This document shows positions 10,138 through 19,310 of a stretch of DNA of 64,000 nucleotides, piece after piece. Position 1 is the first letter of the stretch. Each line of letters starts with the position of its first letter. The notes below the pieces were generated by a model. It did not search any database, had not been told where the DNA came from, and saw nothing but the letters and a program-made list of their open reading frames with translations. Where the stretch lies: NCBI GenBank assembly GCA_017848965.1, contig JAFIHA010000025.1, forward strand, positions 62,001 through 126,000, in the 5' to 3' direction. A program made the position numbers and the translations under genes. The DNA comes from Dechloromonas aromatica (nom. nud.). GTDB taxonomy: Bacteria > Pseudomonadota > Gammaproteobacteria > Burkholderiales > Rhodocyclaceae.

Positions 10138-10890
10138 ATGGGCCTGTTCGACTGGCTGCGCCGCCGTCCGGCGGCAATCCCCGACGACCTCTGGCAACGG
10201 ACGCTGGCCAGCCAGCCCTTCCTCGCCGCGCTCGACGCCGATGAGGCGCGCCGCCTGCGGGCGCTGGCCGAACGCTTCCTGGCCGACAAGGAATTCACCG
10301 CCGCCGGCGGGCTCGAACTGAGCGACGAAATCTGCGTCGCCATCGCCGCCCAGGGTTGCCTGCCGGTGCTCGAACTCGGCCTCGGCGCCTACGGCGACTG
10401 GGTCGGCATCGTCGTCTATGCCGACGAGTTCGTCGTCCCGCGTGAGGTCGCCGACGACGACGGCGTGGTGCACCGTTACGCCGACGTGCTCTCCGGCGAG
10501 GCCTGGGAAGGCGGCCCGCTGCTCGTTTCCTGGCGCGACGTGCAGATGGCCGGCGGCGACTACAACGTCGTCATCCACGAGTTCGCGCACAAGCTCGACA
10601 TGCTCAACGGCGAAGTCGACGGCATCCCGGCGCTGCATTCCGGAATCACCGCCGAACGCTGGGAAGGCGTTCTCCTTCCCGCTTACGACGATTTCTGCGC
10701 CCGCGTCGACGCCGGCGAGGAAACGATCATCGATCCCTACGCCGGCGAGGCCGTGGGGGAATTCTTCGCCGTCCTCAGCGAAAGCTTCTTCGGCATGCCC
10801 GACGTCGTCGCCGCCGAATACCCCGCGCTCTACGCGCTGCTGCGCGACTACTACCGGCAGGACCCGCTGGCCCGCCTGCAGAAAAAATAA
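10138..10890 (+). CDS. mtfA: MtfA-family zinc-dependent peptidase
   Basis: A 250-aa protein with the gluzincin motif HEFAHKLD near residue 146 and the downstream Glu-containing segment VGEFFAVLSESFF. The N-terminal WLRRRPAAIPDDLW and the LVSWRDVQ block match the MtfA family, whose E. coli member binds and inactivates the glucose repressor Mlc. Betaproteobacteria commonly carry it without an obvious Mlc, so the native target here is unknown. A strong hairpin follows directly. Confidence 0.9.
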   Translation: MGLFDWLRRRPAAIPDDLWQRTLASQPFLAALDADEARRLRALAERFLADKEFTAAGGLELSDEICVAIAAQGCLPVLELGLGAYGDWVGIVVYADEFVVPREVADDDGVVHRYADVLSGEAWEGGPLLVSWRDVQMAGGDYNVVIHEFAHKLDMLNGEVDGIPALHSGITAERWEGVLLPAYDDFCARVDAGEETIIDPYAGEAVGEFFAVLSESFFGMPDVVAAEYPALYALLRDYYRQDPLARLQKK

Positions 10891-10912
10891 AAGCCGGCGC
10901 GCAGGCCGGCTT
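10891..10912 (-). terminator. Hairpin terminator between mtfA and fliW
   Basis: An 8-bp stem (AAGCCGGC / GCCGGCTT) with a 6-base loop lies between the two converging genes. On the minus strand it is followed by TTTTATTTTTT, so it is a Rho-independent terminator for fliW; it can also end the mtfA transcript. Confidence 0.8.
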
Positions 10913-10930
10913 GGCGTGGGTGTCGAGGAA

Positions 10931-11368
10931 TCAGACCTTGTTCACCAGGTTGGACAGCGTGACATTGGTGGTCATCTGCGCCAACAACTTCTGCAGGCCG
11001 ACGCGGGCCTTGAGGTTGATGATCAGCGGCGCGCGCAGGCTGGGGGCGACGCCGCCGCCTTCTTCCTGCTTGTAGAGGGTGATCATCACCGCCACGTCGT
11101 CGGCGGCCGGCGACTGCAGCAGCGCGTTTTCCTCGTCGGTGAGTTCCAGCTCGTAGTTGAAGCCGAGCGCGGTCGGATCGATGATCTGGAAAGCCAGCGC
11201 CGCGTCATCCACCGACTGCAGCGTGAAGCTCTGCGGCTCGCCCTTGCCTTCTTCGTGAGCGAGCATGAACTGCTTCTTGTCTTCGAAACCGATCAGGCCG
11301 TTCGGAAAGCTGATGACCTTGTCTTCTGCCACATCGACGGTACCAAACAGATAGGTATTCACTTGCAT
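10931..11368 (-). CDS. fliW: Flagellar assembly factor FliW
   Basis: A 145-aa protein that opens with [20 protein letters not shown] and IGFEDKKQF, the FliW signature. FliW binds flagellin and antagonises the translational repressor CsrA, linking flagellin supply to flagellin translation. The start is fixed by AGGAGAG upstream of the ATG. No other flagellar genes are in this window, which is common for fliW in this group. The gene is divergent from tex. Confidence 0.93.
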   Translation of the reverse strand: MQVNTYLFGTVDVAEDKVISFPNGLIGFEDKKQFMLAHEEGKGEPQSFTLQSVDDAALAFQIIDPTALGFNYELELTDEENALLQSPAADDVAVMITLYKQEEGGGVAPSLRAPLIINLKARVGLQKLLAQMTTNVTLSNLVNKV

Positions 11369-11487
11369 GTGCTCTCTCCTCTTGAGTTGGGATGTATCAA
11401 TTGGCATCCTACACCACTCCGCAGAGAGTTGTAATTCACCTTCAGATTACGGCATCATTGCCGCCCCCTTCAGCAGTCGCCGCCCCC

Positions 11488-13794
11488 ATGCTCGCTCCCA
11501 TCGAACACCGCATCGCCCTCGAACTCAACGTCCGTCCGGCCCAGGTCAAGGCCGCCGTCCAGCTCCTCGACGAAGGCGCCACCGTGCCTTTCATCGCCCG
11601 CTACCGCAAGGAAGTCACCGGCGAACTCGACGACACGCAACTGCGCACGCTGGAAGAGCGCCTCGGTTACCTGCGCGAACTCGAAGACCGCCGCGGCGCG
11701 GTGCTGGCCAGCATCGAGGAACAGGGCAAGCTGACGCCGGAACTGCGCGGCGAGATCGAAAACGCCGAAACCAAGCAGCGCCTCGAAGACCTCTACCTGC
11801 CGTACAAGCAGAAACGCCGCACCAAGGCGCAGATCGCCCGCGAGGCCGGCATCGAGCCGCTGGCGCTGAGCCTGCTGGAAAACCCCGAGCTGACGCCGGA
11901 AGACGAAGCCGAGAAATACCTCAACGCCGAGGCCGGTTTCGCCGACACCAAGGCGGTACTCGACGGCGCCCGCCAGATCCTGATGGAGAAGTTCGCCGAA
12001 GACGCGCAACTCTTGCAGACGCTGCGCGACTACCTGAAGGAACACGGCCTGCTCAAATCGACCGTCGTCGAAGGCAAGGAAACCGAAGGCGCCAAATTCC
12101 GCGACTGGTTCGACTTCGCCGAATCCATCGTCGACATGCCCTCGCACCGGGCGCTGGCGCTCTTGCGCGGGCGCAACGAAGGCTTCCTCAACGTCGCGCT
12201 GGTGCTCGACTCGGAACTCAACGAAGACGCCGTCAAGCCCGGCCCGAATGCCTGCGAACAGCGCATCGCCGCCCGCTTCGGCATCAAGCACCAGAACCGC
12301 CCGGCCGACAAATGGCTGCAGGACACCGTGCGCTGGACCTGGAAGGTCAAGGTCTACACCCACCTCGAACTCGAACTCGTGAATGAACTGCGCGAGCGCG
12401 CCGAGGAAGAAGCCATCCGCATCTTCGGCAAGAACCTCAAGGACCTGCTGCTCGACGCGCCGGCCGGCCAGCACGTGACCATGGGCATCGACCCGGGCAT
12501 CCGCACCGGCTGCAAGATCGCCGTCGTCGATGCCACCGGCAAGCTGCTCGACACCGCCACCATCTACCCGCACGAACCGCGCAACGACTGGGGCGGCTCG
12601 ATCTCGACCATCGCCCGCCTGGCCTCGACGCATGGCGTCACGCTGGTCGCCATCGGCAACGGCACCGCCAGCCGCGAGACCGACAAGCTGGTGCAGGACG
12701 TCATGAAGAAGTACCCGGAAGCCCGGCTGCAGAAAATCGTCGTCTCGGAAGCCGGCGCTTCGGTCTATTCCGCCTCCGAACTCGCCGCCAAGGAATTCCC
12801 CGACCTCGACGTCTCGATCCGCGGCGCAGTGTCGATTGCCCGCCGCCTGCAGGACCCGCTCGCCGAACTGGTCAAGATCGAACCGAAGTCGATCGGCGTC
12901 GGCCAGTACCAGCACGACGTGTCGCAATCCAAGCTGGCGAAGAACCTGGATGCCGTGGTCGAGGACTGCGTCAACGCCGTCGGCGTCGACGTCAACACCG
13001 CCTCGGTGCCGCTGCTGACCCGCATCTCCGGCCTCAACGGCAGTCTGGCCGCCAACATCGTCAGCTATCGCGACGCCCACGGCGCCTTCAAGTCGCGCGA
13101 CGAACTGAAGAAGGTGCCGCGCCTCGGTGACAAGACCTTCGAACAGGCGGCCGGCTTCCTGCGCGTACCCAACGGCGACAACCCGCTCGACGCCTCTTCC
13201 GTGCACCCGGAAGCCTACCCGCTGGTCGAGAAGATCATCGTCGACCTGAAGAAGCCGATCAAGGAACTGCTCGGCAACAGCCAGGCGCTCAAGGGCCTCA
13301 ACCCGGCCAAATACACCGACGAGCGCTTCGGCCTGCCGACCGTCCAGGACATCTTCAAGGAACTGGAAAAACCCGGCCGCGACCCGCGCCCCGAGTTCAA
13401 GACCGCGACCTTCGCCGACGGCGTCGAGGAAGTGAAAGACCTGCGCCCGGGCATGATCCTCGAAGGCGTGGTGACCAACGTCGCCGCCTTCGGCGCCTTC
13501 GTCGACATCGGCGTGCATCAGGACGGCCTGGTCCATGTCTCGGCGCTGTCCAATACCTTCGTCAAGGACCCGCACGACGTGGTCAAGGCCGGCCAGGTGG
13601 TCAAGGTCAAGGTGCTGGAAGTCGACCTCGCCCGCCAGCGCATCGCGCTCACCATGCGCATGTCCGACGAGCCGAAGAAGCACGATGCCGGCAGCCAGCG
13701 CGGCGCCCCGCTGTCGAAACAGCAGGCCCGCCACAACGCGCCGCCGCCGGCCGGCAACGCGATGGCCAACGCCTTCGCCAAGCTCAAGCGATAG
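11488..13794 (+). CDS. tex: Tex-family S1 RNA-binding transcription accessory protein
   Basis: A 768-aa protein with full Tex architecture: N-terminal helical region, YqgF/RNase H-like domain ([20 protein letters not shown] near residue 332), helix-hairpin-helix region ([16 protein letters not shown] near 510), and C-terminal S1 domain ([21 protein letters not shown]). Tex binds nucleic acid and associates with transcribing RNA polymerase, influencing transcription and stress responses. The ATG at 11488 matches the family N-terminus ([12 protein letters not shown]); the reading frame is open further upstream but carries no homology-like sequence. No clear Shine-Dalgarno is visible. Confidence 0.93.
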   Translation: MLAPIEHRIALELNVRPAQVKAAVQLLDEGATVPFIARYRKEVTGELDDTQLRTLEERLGYLRELEDRRGAVLASIEEQGKLTPELRGEIENAETKQRLEDLYLPYKQKRRTKAQIAREAGIEPLALSLLENPELTPEDEAEKYLNAEAGFADTKAVLDGARQILMEKFAEDAQLLQTLRDYLKEHGLLKSTVVEGKETEGAKFRDWFDFAESIVDMPSHRALALLRGRNEGFLNVALVLDSELNEDAVKPGPNACEQRIAARFGIKHQNRPADKWLQDTVRWTWKVKVYTHLELELVNELRERAEEEAIRIFGKNLKDLLLDAPAGQHVTMGIDPGIRTGCKIAVVDATGKLLDTATIYPHEPRNDWGGSISTIARLASTHGVTLVAIGNGTASRETDKLVQDVMKKYPEARLQKIVVSEAGASVYSASELAAKEFPDLDVSIRGAVSIARRLQDPLAELVKIEPKSIGVGQYQHDVSQSKLAKNLDAVVEDCVNAVGVDVNTASVPLLTRISGLNGSLAANIVSYRDAHGAFKSRDELKKVPRLGDKTFEQAAGFLRVPNGDNPLDASSVHPEAYPLVEKIIVDLKKPIKELLGNSQALKGLNPAKYTDERFGLPTVQDIFKELEKPGRDPRPEFKTATFADGVEEVKDLRPGMILEGVVTNVAAFGAFVDIGVHQDGLVHVSALSNTFVKDPHDVVKAGQVVKVKVLEVDLARQRIALTMRMSDEPKKHDAGSQRGAPLSKQQARHNAPPPAGNAMANAFAKLKR

Positions 13795-13886
13795 CCGGGA
13801 CAAATCCAGCGCATCGGCATTGTCAATTGGCGAGGCGGCAAGGCCTTGCCGACAATGACGGCATACCGATCCCGAAGGAAGCCGCC

Positions 13887-13991
13887 ATGACCCGCGTCGC
13901 CACCACCGTTTTCCGGAAGCATCCGGTCCGTTTCGCAGCCGGCATCGCCATCAATCTGGGCGGCGTGCTCGCGCTCGCCGCCCACTTCTAG
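13887..13991 (+). CDS. 34-aa single-helix membrane peptide, hypothetical
   Basis: This short frame has ATG preceded by GAAGGAAG at proper spacing and encodes a basic N-terminus (MTRVATTVFRKHPVRF) followed by one hydrophobic helix (AAGIAINLGGVLALAAHF). The arrangement resembles many small inner-membrane proteins. It sits between tex and the converging manganese exporter, ending 6 bases before the exporter stop. Expression is not proven; it could be chance, but ribosome site and composition argue for a real gene. Confidence 0.5.
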   Translation: MTRVATTVFRKHPVRFAAGIAINLGGVLALAAHF

Positions 13992-13997
13992 CCCCGC

Positions 13998-14573
13998 CTA
14001 GAACCCCAGGCTGCCGCCGGCGCCGAGCAAGGTTGCGATGCCGAGCACGGCAAAGATGGCGGCGGCGATCGCATGCACGACGCGCACCGGTATCCGGTTG
14101 GCAATGCGGTCGCCGAGCAGCACGGCCGGCACGTTGGCGATCATCATGCCGAGCGTGGTGCCGGCAACGACGGCAACGACTGCCTGATACTGCGCGGCCA
14201 GCGCCACCGTCGCGACCTGCGTCTTGTCGCCCATCTCGGCCAGGAAAAAGGCAATCAGCGTCGTCCCGAACACCCCGTAACGCGCCAGCGCCGCCTCGTC
14301 GTCGTCCATCTTGTCGGGGATCAGCGTCCACACCGCCATCGCGATGAAGGACAGGCCGAGCACCCAGCGCATCGTCCCCGGCGCCACCAGCGAGGTGATC
14401 CAGGCGCCGAGCGCGCCGGCAAAGGCATGGTTGGCAATGGTGGCGACCAGGATGCCGGCGATGATCGGCAGCGGCTTGCGGAACTTGGCGGCGAGGATGA
14501 AGGCGAGCAGTTGCGTCTTGTCGCCGATTTCGGCCAGGGCAACGATGCCCGTGGAAATGAGGAAAGCTTCCAT
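13998..14573 (-). CDS. GDT1/TMEM165 (UPF0016) family Mn2+ exporter
   Basis: The 191-aa membrane protein contains the two inverted-repeat signatures of the UPF0016 family, ALAEIGDKTQLLAFILAA near residue 12 and FLAEMGDKTQVATVALAA near residue 110, each on a conserved helix. Bacterial members such as MneA export manganese and protect against Mn toxicity. An apparent yybP-ykoY manganese riboswitch precedes the start, which supports the substrate. The ATG used is the one that places the first E-x-G-D motif at the usual distance from the N-terminus. Confidence 0.93.
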   Translation of the reverse strand: MEAFLISTGIVALAEIGDKTQLLAFILAAKFRKPLPIIAGILVATIANHAFAGALGAWITSLVAPGTMRWVLGLSFIAMAVWTLIPDKMDDDEAALARYGVFGTTLIAFFLAEMGDKTQVATVALAAQYQAVVAVVAGTTLGMMIANVPAVLLGDRIANRIPVRVVHAIAAAIFAVLGIATLLGAGGSLGF

Positions 14574-14583
14574 CTGAAGATAC

Positions 14584-14745
14584 CTGGCCGGATCAGGACG
14601 ATTGACCACGTCGCTTCTCCGGCCCGGGAAAGCAACATGGTCAAAGGTCTTGCCAAGTTCGGGACCGCCTGCGCCATGTCCCGCAGGACAAGTCTGTTGA
14701 CGCAGGCCTCTGGCGGATGCAGAGCGGCTACTCCCCAATGACGGG
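14584..14745 (-). promoter_or_regulatory. yybP-ykoY manganese riboswitch (leader of GDT1 exporter)
   Basis: Read on the minus strand, this leader holds GGGGAGTAGCCGCTCTGC, then CAGAGGCCTGCGTCAACAGA, a distal hairpin (CCTGCG...CGCAGG), then CCTTTGACCATGTTGC and a GC-rich 3' helix ending shortly before the start codon. These conserved blocks and their order match the yybP-ykoY class that senses Mn2+. A consensus TATAAT box at 14750-14755 lies at the right distance upstream. Mn2+ binding would be expected to raise exporter expression. A covariance-model hit would settle the exact limits. Confidence 0.85.
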
Positions 14746-14749
14746 GCGG

Positions 14750-14755
14750 ATTATA
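14750..14755 (-). promoter_or_regulatory. -10 promoter element for the Mn riboswitch leader
   Basis: The minus strand reads a perfect TATAAT here, about 9 bases upstream of the GGGGAGTAG block that begins the riboswitch. No good -35 at 17-bp spacing is seen; the nearest TTGCGA is about 21 bp away. Confidence 0.55.
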
Positions 14756-14879
14756 CACGGCGCAGGAAACGCTCGCTCGCAACATCGCTTGCATTTGCTT
14801 ACATCCCGAAACCGGCGAGCGGCAGACTGTCCGTTGCCTGCGGCGTAGACTTGAGGCCTCACGAAAAGGGAGAAAAACA

Positions 14880-16184
14880 ATGAAACATCCGCGCTTGCTG
14901 CTCGGCCTGTTGCCGCTCGGCCTCTGGGCCGCCTTTGCCCTGCCCGATCTACTGGCCACCGAACAGGGCGGCCCCTGGTTCTGGCGGCGCAACCTGATCC
15001 TGCTCTCCGGCATCGTCGCCCTGTGGTGGATGAGCGCCGGCATGCTGCTCGCCACCCGCGCCCCCTGGCTGGAAAAGCGCTTCGGCGGGCTGGACAAGCT
15101 CTACCGCCTGCACAAGAACATCGGCATCGGCGCCGGTCTCCTGGTGCTGCTGCACTGGCAACTCGAATGGCTGCCGAAAACCCTGTCCAAGGCCGGGCTG
15201 ATCGCCGGGCCGAACCGGCCGCGCGGGCCGCGCGGCGAGCCCGACATGTGGATCGAGCTGGCCAAGGACGTCGGCGAATGGGCCGGCTACATCCTGATGG
15301 CGCTGGTCGTCGTCGCCCTGCTCCGTCGCCTGCCCTATCACTGGTTCCGCCTCGCACACAAGGCTTTCGGCCTGATCTTCCTGGGCGGCGCCTTCCACGG
15401 CCTGCTGCTGATGCCCAAGGAATTCTGGCAAACGCCGCTGGCCTGGGCGACGCTCGCCGTCGCCGCGCTCGGCGTGGTGCCGGCGCTGCTCTCGCTGAGC
15501 GGCCGCATCGGCCGCCGGCGCCAGCATCCGGCACAGGTTGAAAGCGTCCGCCAGGCCGACGGCCAGGTGCTGGAAATCGTCTGCCGTCCGGCCGCCTCCT
15601 GGCCCGGCCATCAGGCCGGCCAGTTCCTGCTGGCCGATTTCGGCGTGCGCGGCGAAGGCGCCCACCCCTTCACCATCGCCTCGGCCTGGAGCGCCGAAAC
15701 CGGCACCCTGACGCTCGCCGTCAAGGCGCTCGGCGACTTCACCGGCAAGCTGCCGCAAACTGTCGCCGCCGGCCAGACGATCCGTCTCGAAGGCCCTTAC
15801 GGCCAGTTCGACTTCGCCTCGGCCTCGGCCCGCCAGATCTGGGTCGCCGGCGGCATCGGCATCACGCCCTTCCTCGCCCGCCTGCAAACGCTCGCCGCCA
15901 GCGGCCAGCGCGCCGACGTCGATCTCTTCTACTCCAGCGCCAGCGACAGCCCCTTCCCGGAACAGCTCGACGCCCTCTGCGCCCGCACCGGCGTTCGCCT
16001 GCACCGTCGCCTGAGCGAGCGCGACGGCCCGTTCACCGGCGAGGAAATCACCGCCTGCCGCAGCGACGGCACCAGCGTCTGGTTCTGCGGCCCGCGCCGC
16101 TGGGGCGAAGCGCTGGCCCGCCTGTTCCAGGAAAAAGGCCTGGCGCGCGACGACTTCCATCAGGAAGCCTTCGAGTTCCGCTAA
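14880..16184 (+). CDS. Ferric-reductase-like transmembrane flavoprotein (FAD/NAD-binding)
   Basis: This 434-aa protein has an N-terminal ferric-reductase-like membrane domain (about 1-215; haem-ligand candidates in YRLHKNIGIGAGLLVLLHW and HWFRLAHKAFGLIFLGGAFH), then an FAD-binding domain with HPFTIAS (about 265) and an NAD-binding domain with IWVAGGIGITPFLARL (about 322). It should move electrons from NAD(P)H through flavin to haem or to an outer acceptor such as ferric iron or oxygen. GGGAG lies just before the ATG. A decayed second copy of its 3' end is found about 780 bases downstream. Confidence 0.9.
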   Translation: MKHPRLLLGLLPLGLWAAFALPDLLATEQGGPWFWRRNLILLSGIVALWWMSAGMLLATRAPWLEKRFGGLDKLYRLHKNIGIGAGLLVLLHWQLEWLPKTLSKAGLIAGPNRPRGPRGEPDMWIELAKDVGEWAGYILMALVVVALLRRLPYHWFRLAHKAFGLIFLGGAFHGLLLMPKEFWQTPLAWATLAVAALGVVPALLSLSGRIGRRRQHPAQVESVRQADGQVLEIVCRPAASWPGHQAGQFLLADFGVRGEGAHPFTIASAWSAETGTLTLAVKALGDFTGKLPQTVAAGQTIRLEGPYGQFDFASASARQIWVAGGIGITPFLARLQTLAASGQRADVDLFYSSASDSPFPEQLDALCARTGVRLHRRLSERDGPFTGEEITACRSDGTSVWFCGPRRWGEALARLFQEKGLARDDFHQEAFEFR

Positions 16185-16354
16185 GCCGCCACCAATTCCG
16201 CCGGAACTGCGCCGACGGAAGCCCATCACGCACCTGCGCCGCGTAGCCGCAGCGCAGGTGTAACAAAACTCTGCTTTCCAGGAAACTATTCCCATGGCAT
16301 CGTCCACCAAGGAATGCATTTCGCATTCCTGGTCAACCTCAAAAGGAGATGACG

Positions 16355-16756
16355 ATGACAACCACAGTTGGCAAAGTAGGTGTATATCTCGTCCATGGAA
16401 CCGCCGGCAATGTCGGTACTCCGGGCGCCCCGATCCTTCATTTTTCCTTGATGGTCAACGCCAGCACCGGCGCCGTCAGCGGCCAGGCCCGCCAGACGCA
16501 GGCCGTTCAAGGCCCGATGTCCGACGTCCTGATCAGCAACGTGACCGGCCAGATTCGCTACACCGGCCTCGGCGAATACACCAAGATCGTTTCCCTGCAA
16601 GGCAGTGCCGTCATCACGGTGCCACCGCCGGCGATCGGTGCCTATCTGGCTCCCTTCGATGCCCACTTTGCCATTAACGACGCCTGGGAAGGCGTCGGTG
16701 GCTGGAGCCTGGGCGGCACCAGCGTAGAAAACGTTCCCGTCACCAGCGAGCACTAA
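16355..16756 (+). CDS. DUF1842-family protein
   Basis: A 133-aa soluble protein without signal peptide. It opens VGKVGVYLVHGTAGNVGTPG and contains HFSLMVNASTGAVSGQA, a pattern I recognise as DUF1842; no biochemical function is known for the family. The second of two close in-frame ATGs is preferred because AAAAGGAG is then correctly spaced. The gene sits between the intact 3' end of the reductase gene and a decayed repeat of that end, as if inserted or left by a tandem duplication. Confidence 0.8.
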   Translation: MTTTVGKVGVYLVHGTAGNVGTPGAPILHFSLMVNASTGAVSGQARQTQAVQGPMSDVLISNVTGQIRYTGLGEYTKIVSLQGSAVITVPPPAIGAYLAPFDAHFAINDAWEGVGGWSLGGTSVENVPVTSEH

Positions 16757-16865
16757 GCCCGCTCCAAGGTCCGCGCCATGTCGCGCGGACCTGCCAATCA
16801 CCCTCCGCGCCCGCACCAACGCACGCCTGCGCCGCCGGCAAAGCGAACGCAAGGGCCCTTCGGCG

Positions 16866-16965
16866 GCGACCGCAGCAGCATCTGGCTCTGTGGCACGCAC
16901 CGCGGGAACGAAGCACAGGCCTGGCGCGCGACGACTTTCATCAGGAAGCCTTCGAACTCCGCTGA
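16866..16965 (+). pseudogene. Decayed duplicate of the ferric-reductase gene 3' end
   Basis: The 45 bases 16921-16965 match the last 45 bases of the intact reductase gene (16140-16184) at 41 positions and would encode LARDDFHQEAFELR-stop. Upstream bases encode SSIWLCGT in another frame, matching TSVWFCGP of the intact protein, so an indel separates the two parts and roughly 20 bases are missing. It is a non-functional remnant that marks a past duplication spanning the DUF1842 gene. Confidence 0.8.
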
Positions 16966-16973
16966 AACTCCCC

Positions 16974-17693
16974 TCAGCCCGGGTTCAGCACCTTGAACAC
17001 CTCATCGCGCAGGCGGGCAGCGATCGCACGGTAGTAAGGATCGCTCTCGCTGCCCAGATAGTCGTCAAGCAGCACCAGCCTGCCGGGAAAATCCCGGCAA
17101 TCCTGCACCCGCCCGAGCGCCGCGTCGAAGCGCCGGTGCGCCAGGCCGGCGGGGCTGCGCGTCTGCTGTGCGAAGCATTCGAGGAAACGCGGCAGCCGCG
17201 CCGCCAGGTATTCCCCCCAGGCGGCCACATCGTCCGCCGTGTAGTAATGCAGCCAGATGTCCTGGGCATAGATCGCCGGTTGCGGATCGGCCCGGTAACC
17301 TTCGAGGACGATCTCGTTGCCGTCGTCGGTCACCGTCACCACACAGGCGTCGGCCAACGTCCCCGGCAAGCCGGCAATCACCGCGTTGTTGCGCTGGCGC
17401 AGTTCGTCCAGTTCGGGAAAGCCTTCCAGCAGTTCGCCGATCCGCTCGCGCCGGCCGCTCAGGCGTTCGGCCGCGCCGGCATCGCTGGCAAAAAGGAATT
17501 CCAGCGTGAAGCGCGAACCCCAGCGCACATCCCAGCCCCACTTGTCGCACTGACACCAGAAGGCCAGCACCCCCGCTACGCTCTCCTGCTGCCAATCGGC
17601 AACATTGCCCGGCGCTGCCACGAACCCGGCCGGCAAGCGGGGCGAAATGGCCGCCCGCAACAATTTGTACACCGCCTTGCTGGTCAGCTTCAT
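16974..17693 (-). CDS. Conserved hypothetical protein, 239 aa
   Basis: A soluble acidic protein with no signal peptide or obvious motif; Trp-rich in its first half (DWQQESVAGVLAFWCQCDKWGWDV). I do not recognise the family. The start overlaps the stop of the upstream gene as ATGA, so the two are translationally coupled. Its last residues end 9 bases from the reductase remnant. Codon use matches the GC-rich host genes. Confidence 0.65.
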   Translation of the reverse strand: MKLTSKAVYKLLRAAISPRLPAGFVAAPGNVADWQQESVAGVLAFWCQCDKWGWDVRWGSRFTLEFLFASDAGAAERLSGRRERIGELLEGFPELDELRQRNNAVIAGLPGTLADACVVTVTDDGNEIVLEGYRADPQPAIYAQDIWLHYYTADDVAAWGEYLAARLPRFLECFAQQTRSPAGLAHRRFDAALGRVQDCRDFPGRLVLLDDYLGSESDPYYRAIAARLRDEVFKVLNPG

Positions 17694-18001
17694 GAACGCA
17701 CTCCGTCCAGCGCCACAGCTCGACAACGCAACGGCCAGCCCGCCTTCCTTGCCGCTTCCGTCAACGTCGACGCCGCTGTCGCAGCAGTCGCCGCATCAAT
17801 GACCGGAATCAGCACCCCACCGTGACCATGCGCCAAGGCTGCGGCCAGCAGCGCGTCGCCACGCGCCAGCCCGAGTTCGGCCTGCAGCACCTGCTCGACG
17901 AAGCGCAGCGGTGTCCGGGGATCGTCCAGGATCTCCACCGCCTGTGCGACGTCTCCTTCCAGCAGGCCGCCCAGCGCCGGAAAGGCGCAGCCCGGCAACA
18001 T
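17690..18001 (-). CDS. Hypothetical protein, coupled to the next gene
   Basis: A 103-aa protein, Ala/Leu-rich and helical (LEGDVAQAVEILDDPRTPL, FVEQVLQAELGLARGDALL), of no known family; the helix pairs resemble ankyrin or TPR-like repeats but without a clear signature. The stop overlaps the start of the 239-aa gene (ATGA). The N-terminus is uncertain: no good ribosome site precedes the ATG, and plausible protein sequence (MCRIPGLVATPDGACADVAG) continues upstream in a different frame, so a frameshift or a missed start is possible. Confidence 0.5.
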   Translation of the reverse strand: MLPGCAFPALGGLLEGDVAQAVEILDDPRTPLRFVEQVLQAELGLARGDALLAAALAHGHGGVLIPVIDAATAATAASTLTEAARKAGWPLRCRAVALDGVRS

Positions 18002-18070
18002 CCGCGCAGGCGCCGTCCGGCGTCGCCACCAGGCCCGGAATCCTGCACAACCGACATCACCGCCAGCCTC

Positions 18071-19141
18071 TCAACGAGCGACCGGTTTCGCCCGCAGGTA
18101 CTGCTTCGGCCACGCCACCTCGGCCCCCAGCGCCTGCGCCGCCTGCAGCGGCCAAAACGGGTTGCGCAACAGTTCGCGGCCGACCAGCACGAGGTCGGCC
18201 TCGCCCTTGGCAATGATGGCCTCGGCCTGCGCCGCATCGGTGATCAAGCCCACCGCCGCCACCGGCAAGCCAGCCTCGCTCCGGATGCGCGTCGCGAACG
18301 GCACCTGGAAGCCCGGCCCGGCGGGAATCTTCGCATCAGCCACCAGGCCGCCGGTCGACACATCGACCAGATCGACCCCATCGTCCTTGAGCAGCCGACA
18401 GAGTTCCACCGTCTGCGCGGCATCCCAGCCGCCCTCCACCCAGTCCGTCGCCGACAGCCGGATCAGCAGCGGCATGCCGGCCGGCAGCACTGCCCGCACC
18501 GCCGCCACGACCTCACGCACGAGCCGCGTGCGGCCGGCAAAATCGCCGCCGTAGCCGTCATCGCGCAGATTGGACAAGGGCGACAGGAACTGATGCAGCA
18601 AGTAGCCGTGCGCGGCGTGAATCTCCACCGCCCGGAAACCCGCCCGCACAGCCCGCCGCGCCGCTGCTGCAAAGGCATCGACGACACGCCAGATGCCGCC
18701 CGCATCCAGCGCCAGCGGCGCCGCATAGGTACCGAAGGCCAAAGGAGAAGGCGCCACCGCCGTCCACCCGCCTTCCGCCGCCGTCAGCGTGCGCTGCGCC
18801 TCCCAGCCCAGACCGACGCTGGCCTTGCGCCCGGCGTGCGCCAGCTGGATCGCCGGCACCGCCCCCTGCCCCTCGATCAAGCGCAGCACGCGCGCCAGGG
18901 GCTCGACCTGCTCGTCGTGCCAGAGTCCGAGATCGCCCGGGCTGATCCGCCCCTCCGCCAGCACCGCCGTCGCCTCGACGATCACCAGCCCCACCCCACC
19001 CACCGCCCGACTGCCGTAATGCTGCACATGCCAGTCGTTGGCGACGCCCTCGCAGGCAGAGTACTGGCACATCGGCGGCATGCCGATGCGGTTGGGCAAG
19101 CACAGGTCCCGCAGAGTAAAAGGGGCGAACAAGGCGGACAT
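18071..19141 (-). CDS. NADH:flavin oxidoreductase, Old Yellow Enzyme (YqjM/NamA-like)
   Basis: A 356-aa FMN-dependent TIM-barrel ene-reductase. Class-defining features are the Cys near residue 25 in GMPPMCQYSA, the substrate-binding His pair in EIHAAHGYLLHQFLSP (near 170) and the C-terminal phosphate-binding segment LVLVGRELLRNPFWPL. YqjM-class enzymes reduce activated C=C bonds with NADPH and often respond to electrophile stress. A GGAG ribosome site precedes the ATG. Neighbouring unknown genes give no clear pathway. Confidence 0.93.
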   Translation of the reverse strand: MSALFAPFTLRDLCLPNRIGMPPMCQYSACEGVANDWHVQHYGSRAVGGVGLVIVEATAVLAEGRISPGDLGLWHDEQVEPLARVLRLIEGQGAVPAIQLAHAGRKASVGLGWEAQRTLTAAEGGWTAVAPSPLAFGTYAAPLALDAGGIWRVVDAFAAAARRAVRAGFRAVEIHAAHGYLLHQFLSPLSNLRDDGYGGDFAGRTRLVREVVAAVRAVLPAGMPLLIRLSATDWVEGGWDAAQTVELCRLLKDDGVDLVDVSTGGLVADAKIPAGPGFQVPFATRIRSEAGLPVAAVGLITDAAQAEAIIAKGEADLVLVGRELLRNPFWPLQAAQALGAEVAWPKQYLRAKPVAR

Positions 19142-19310
19142 CGGAATCTCCGGGCAAGGATGAAAAGGGAAAGCGCCGGGCAATCCTGCCACAGCCAGCA
19201 GGAAGCCCAAACCGCAGCATATTGCTTTCGTCAGTAACGATGCTACTCTCAAGCCGCCGCCGGCAGGAAGCCATCGCGGCATTGCACTAACGATCAACTA
19301 CCGAGAGGTC

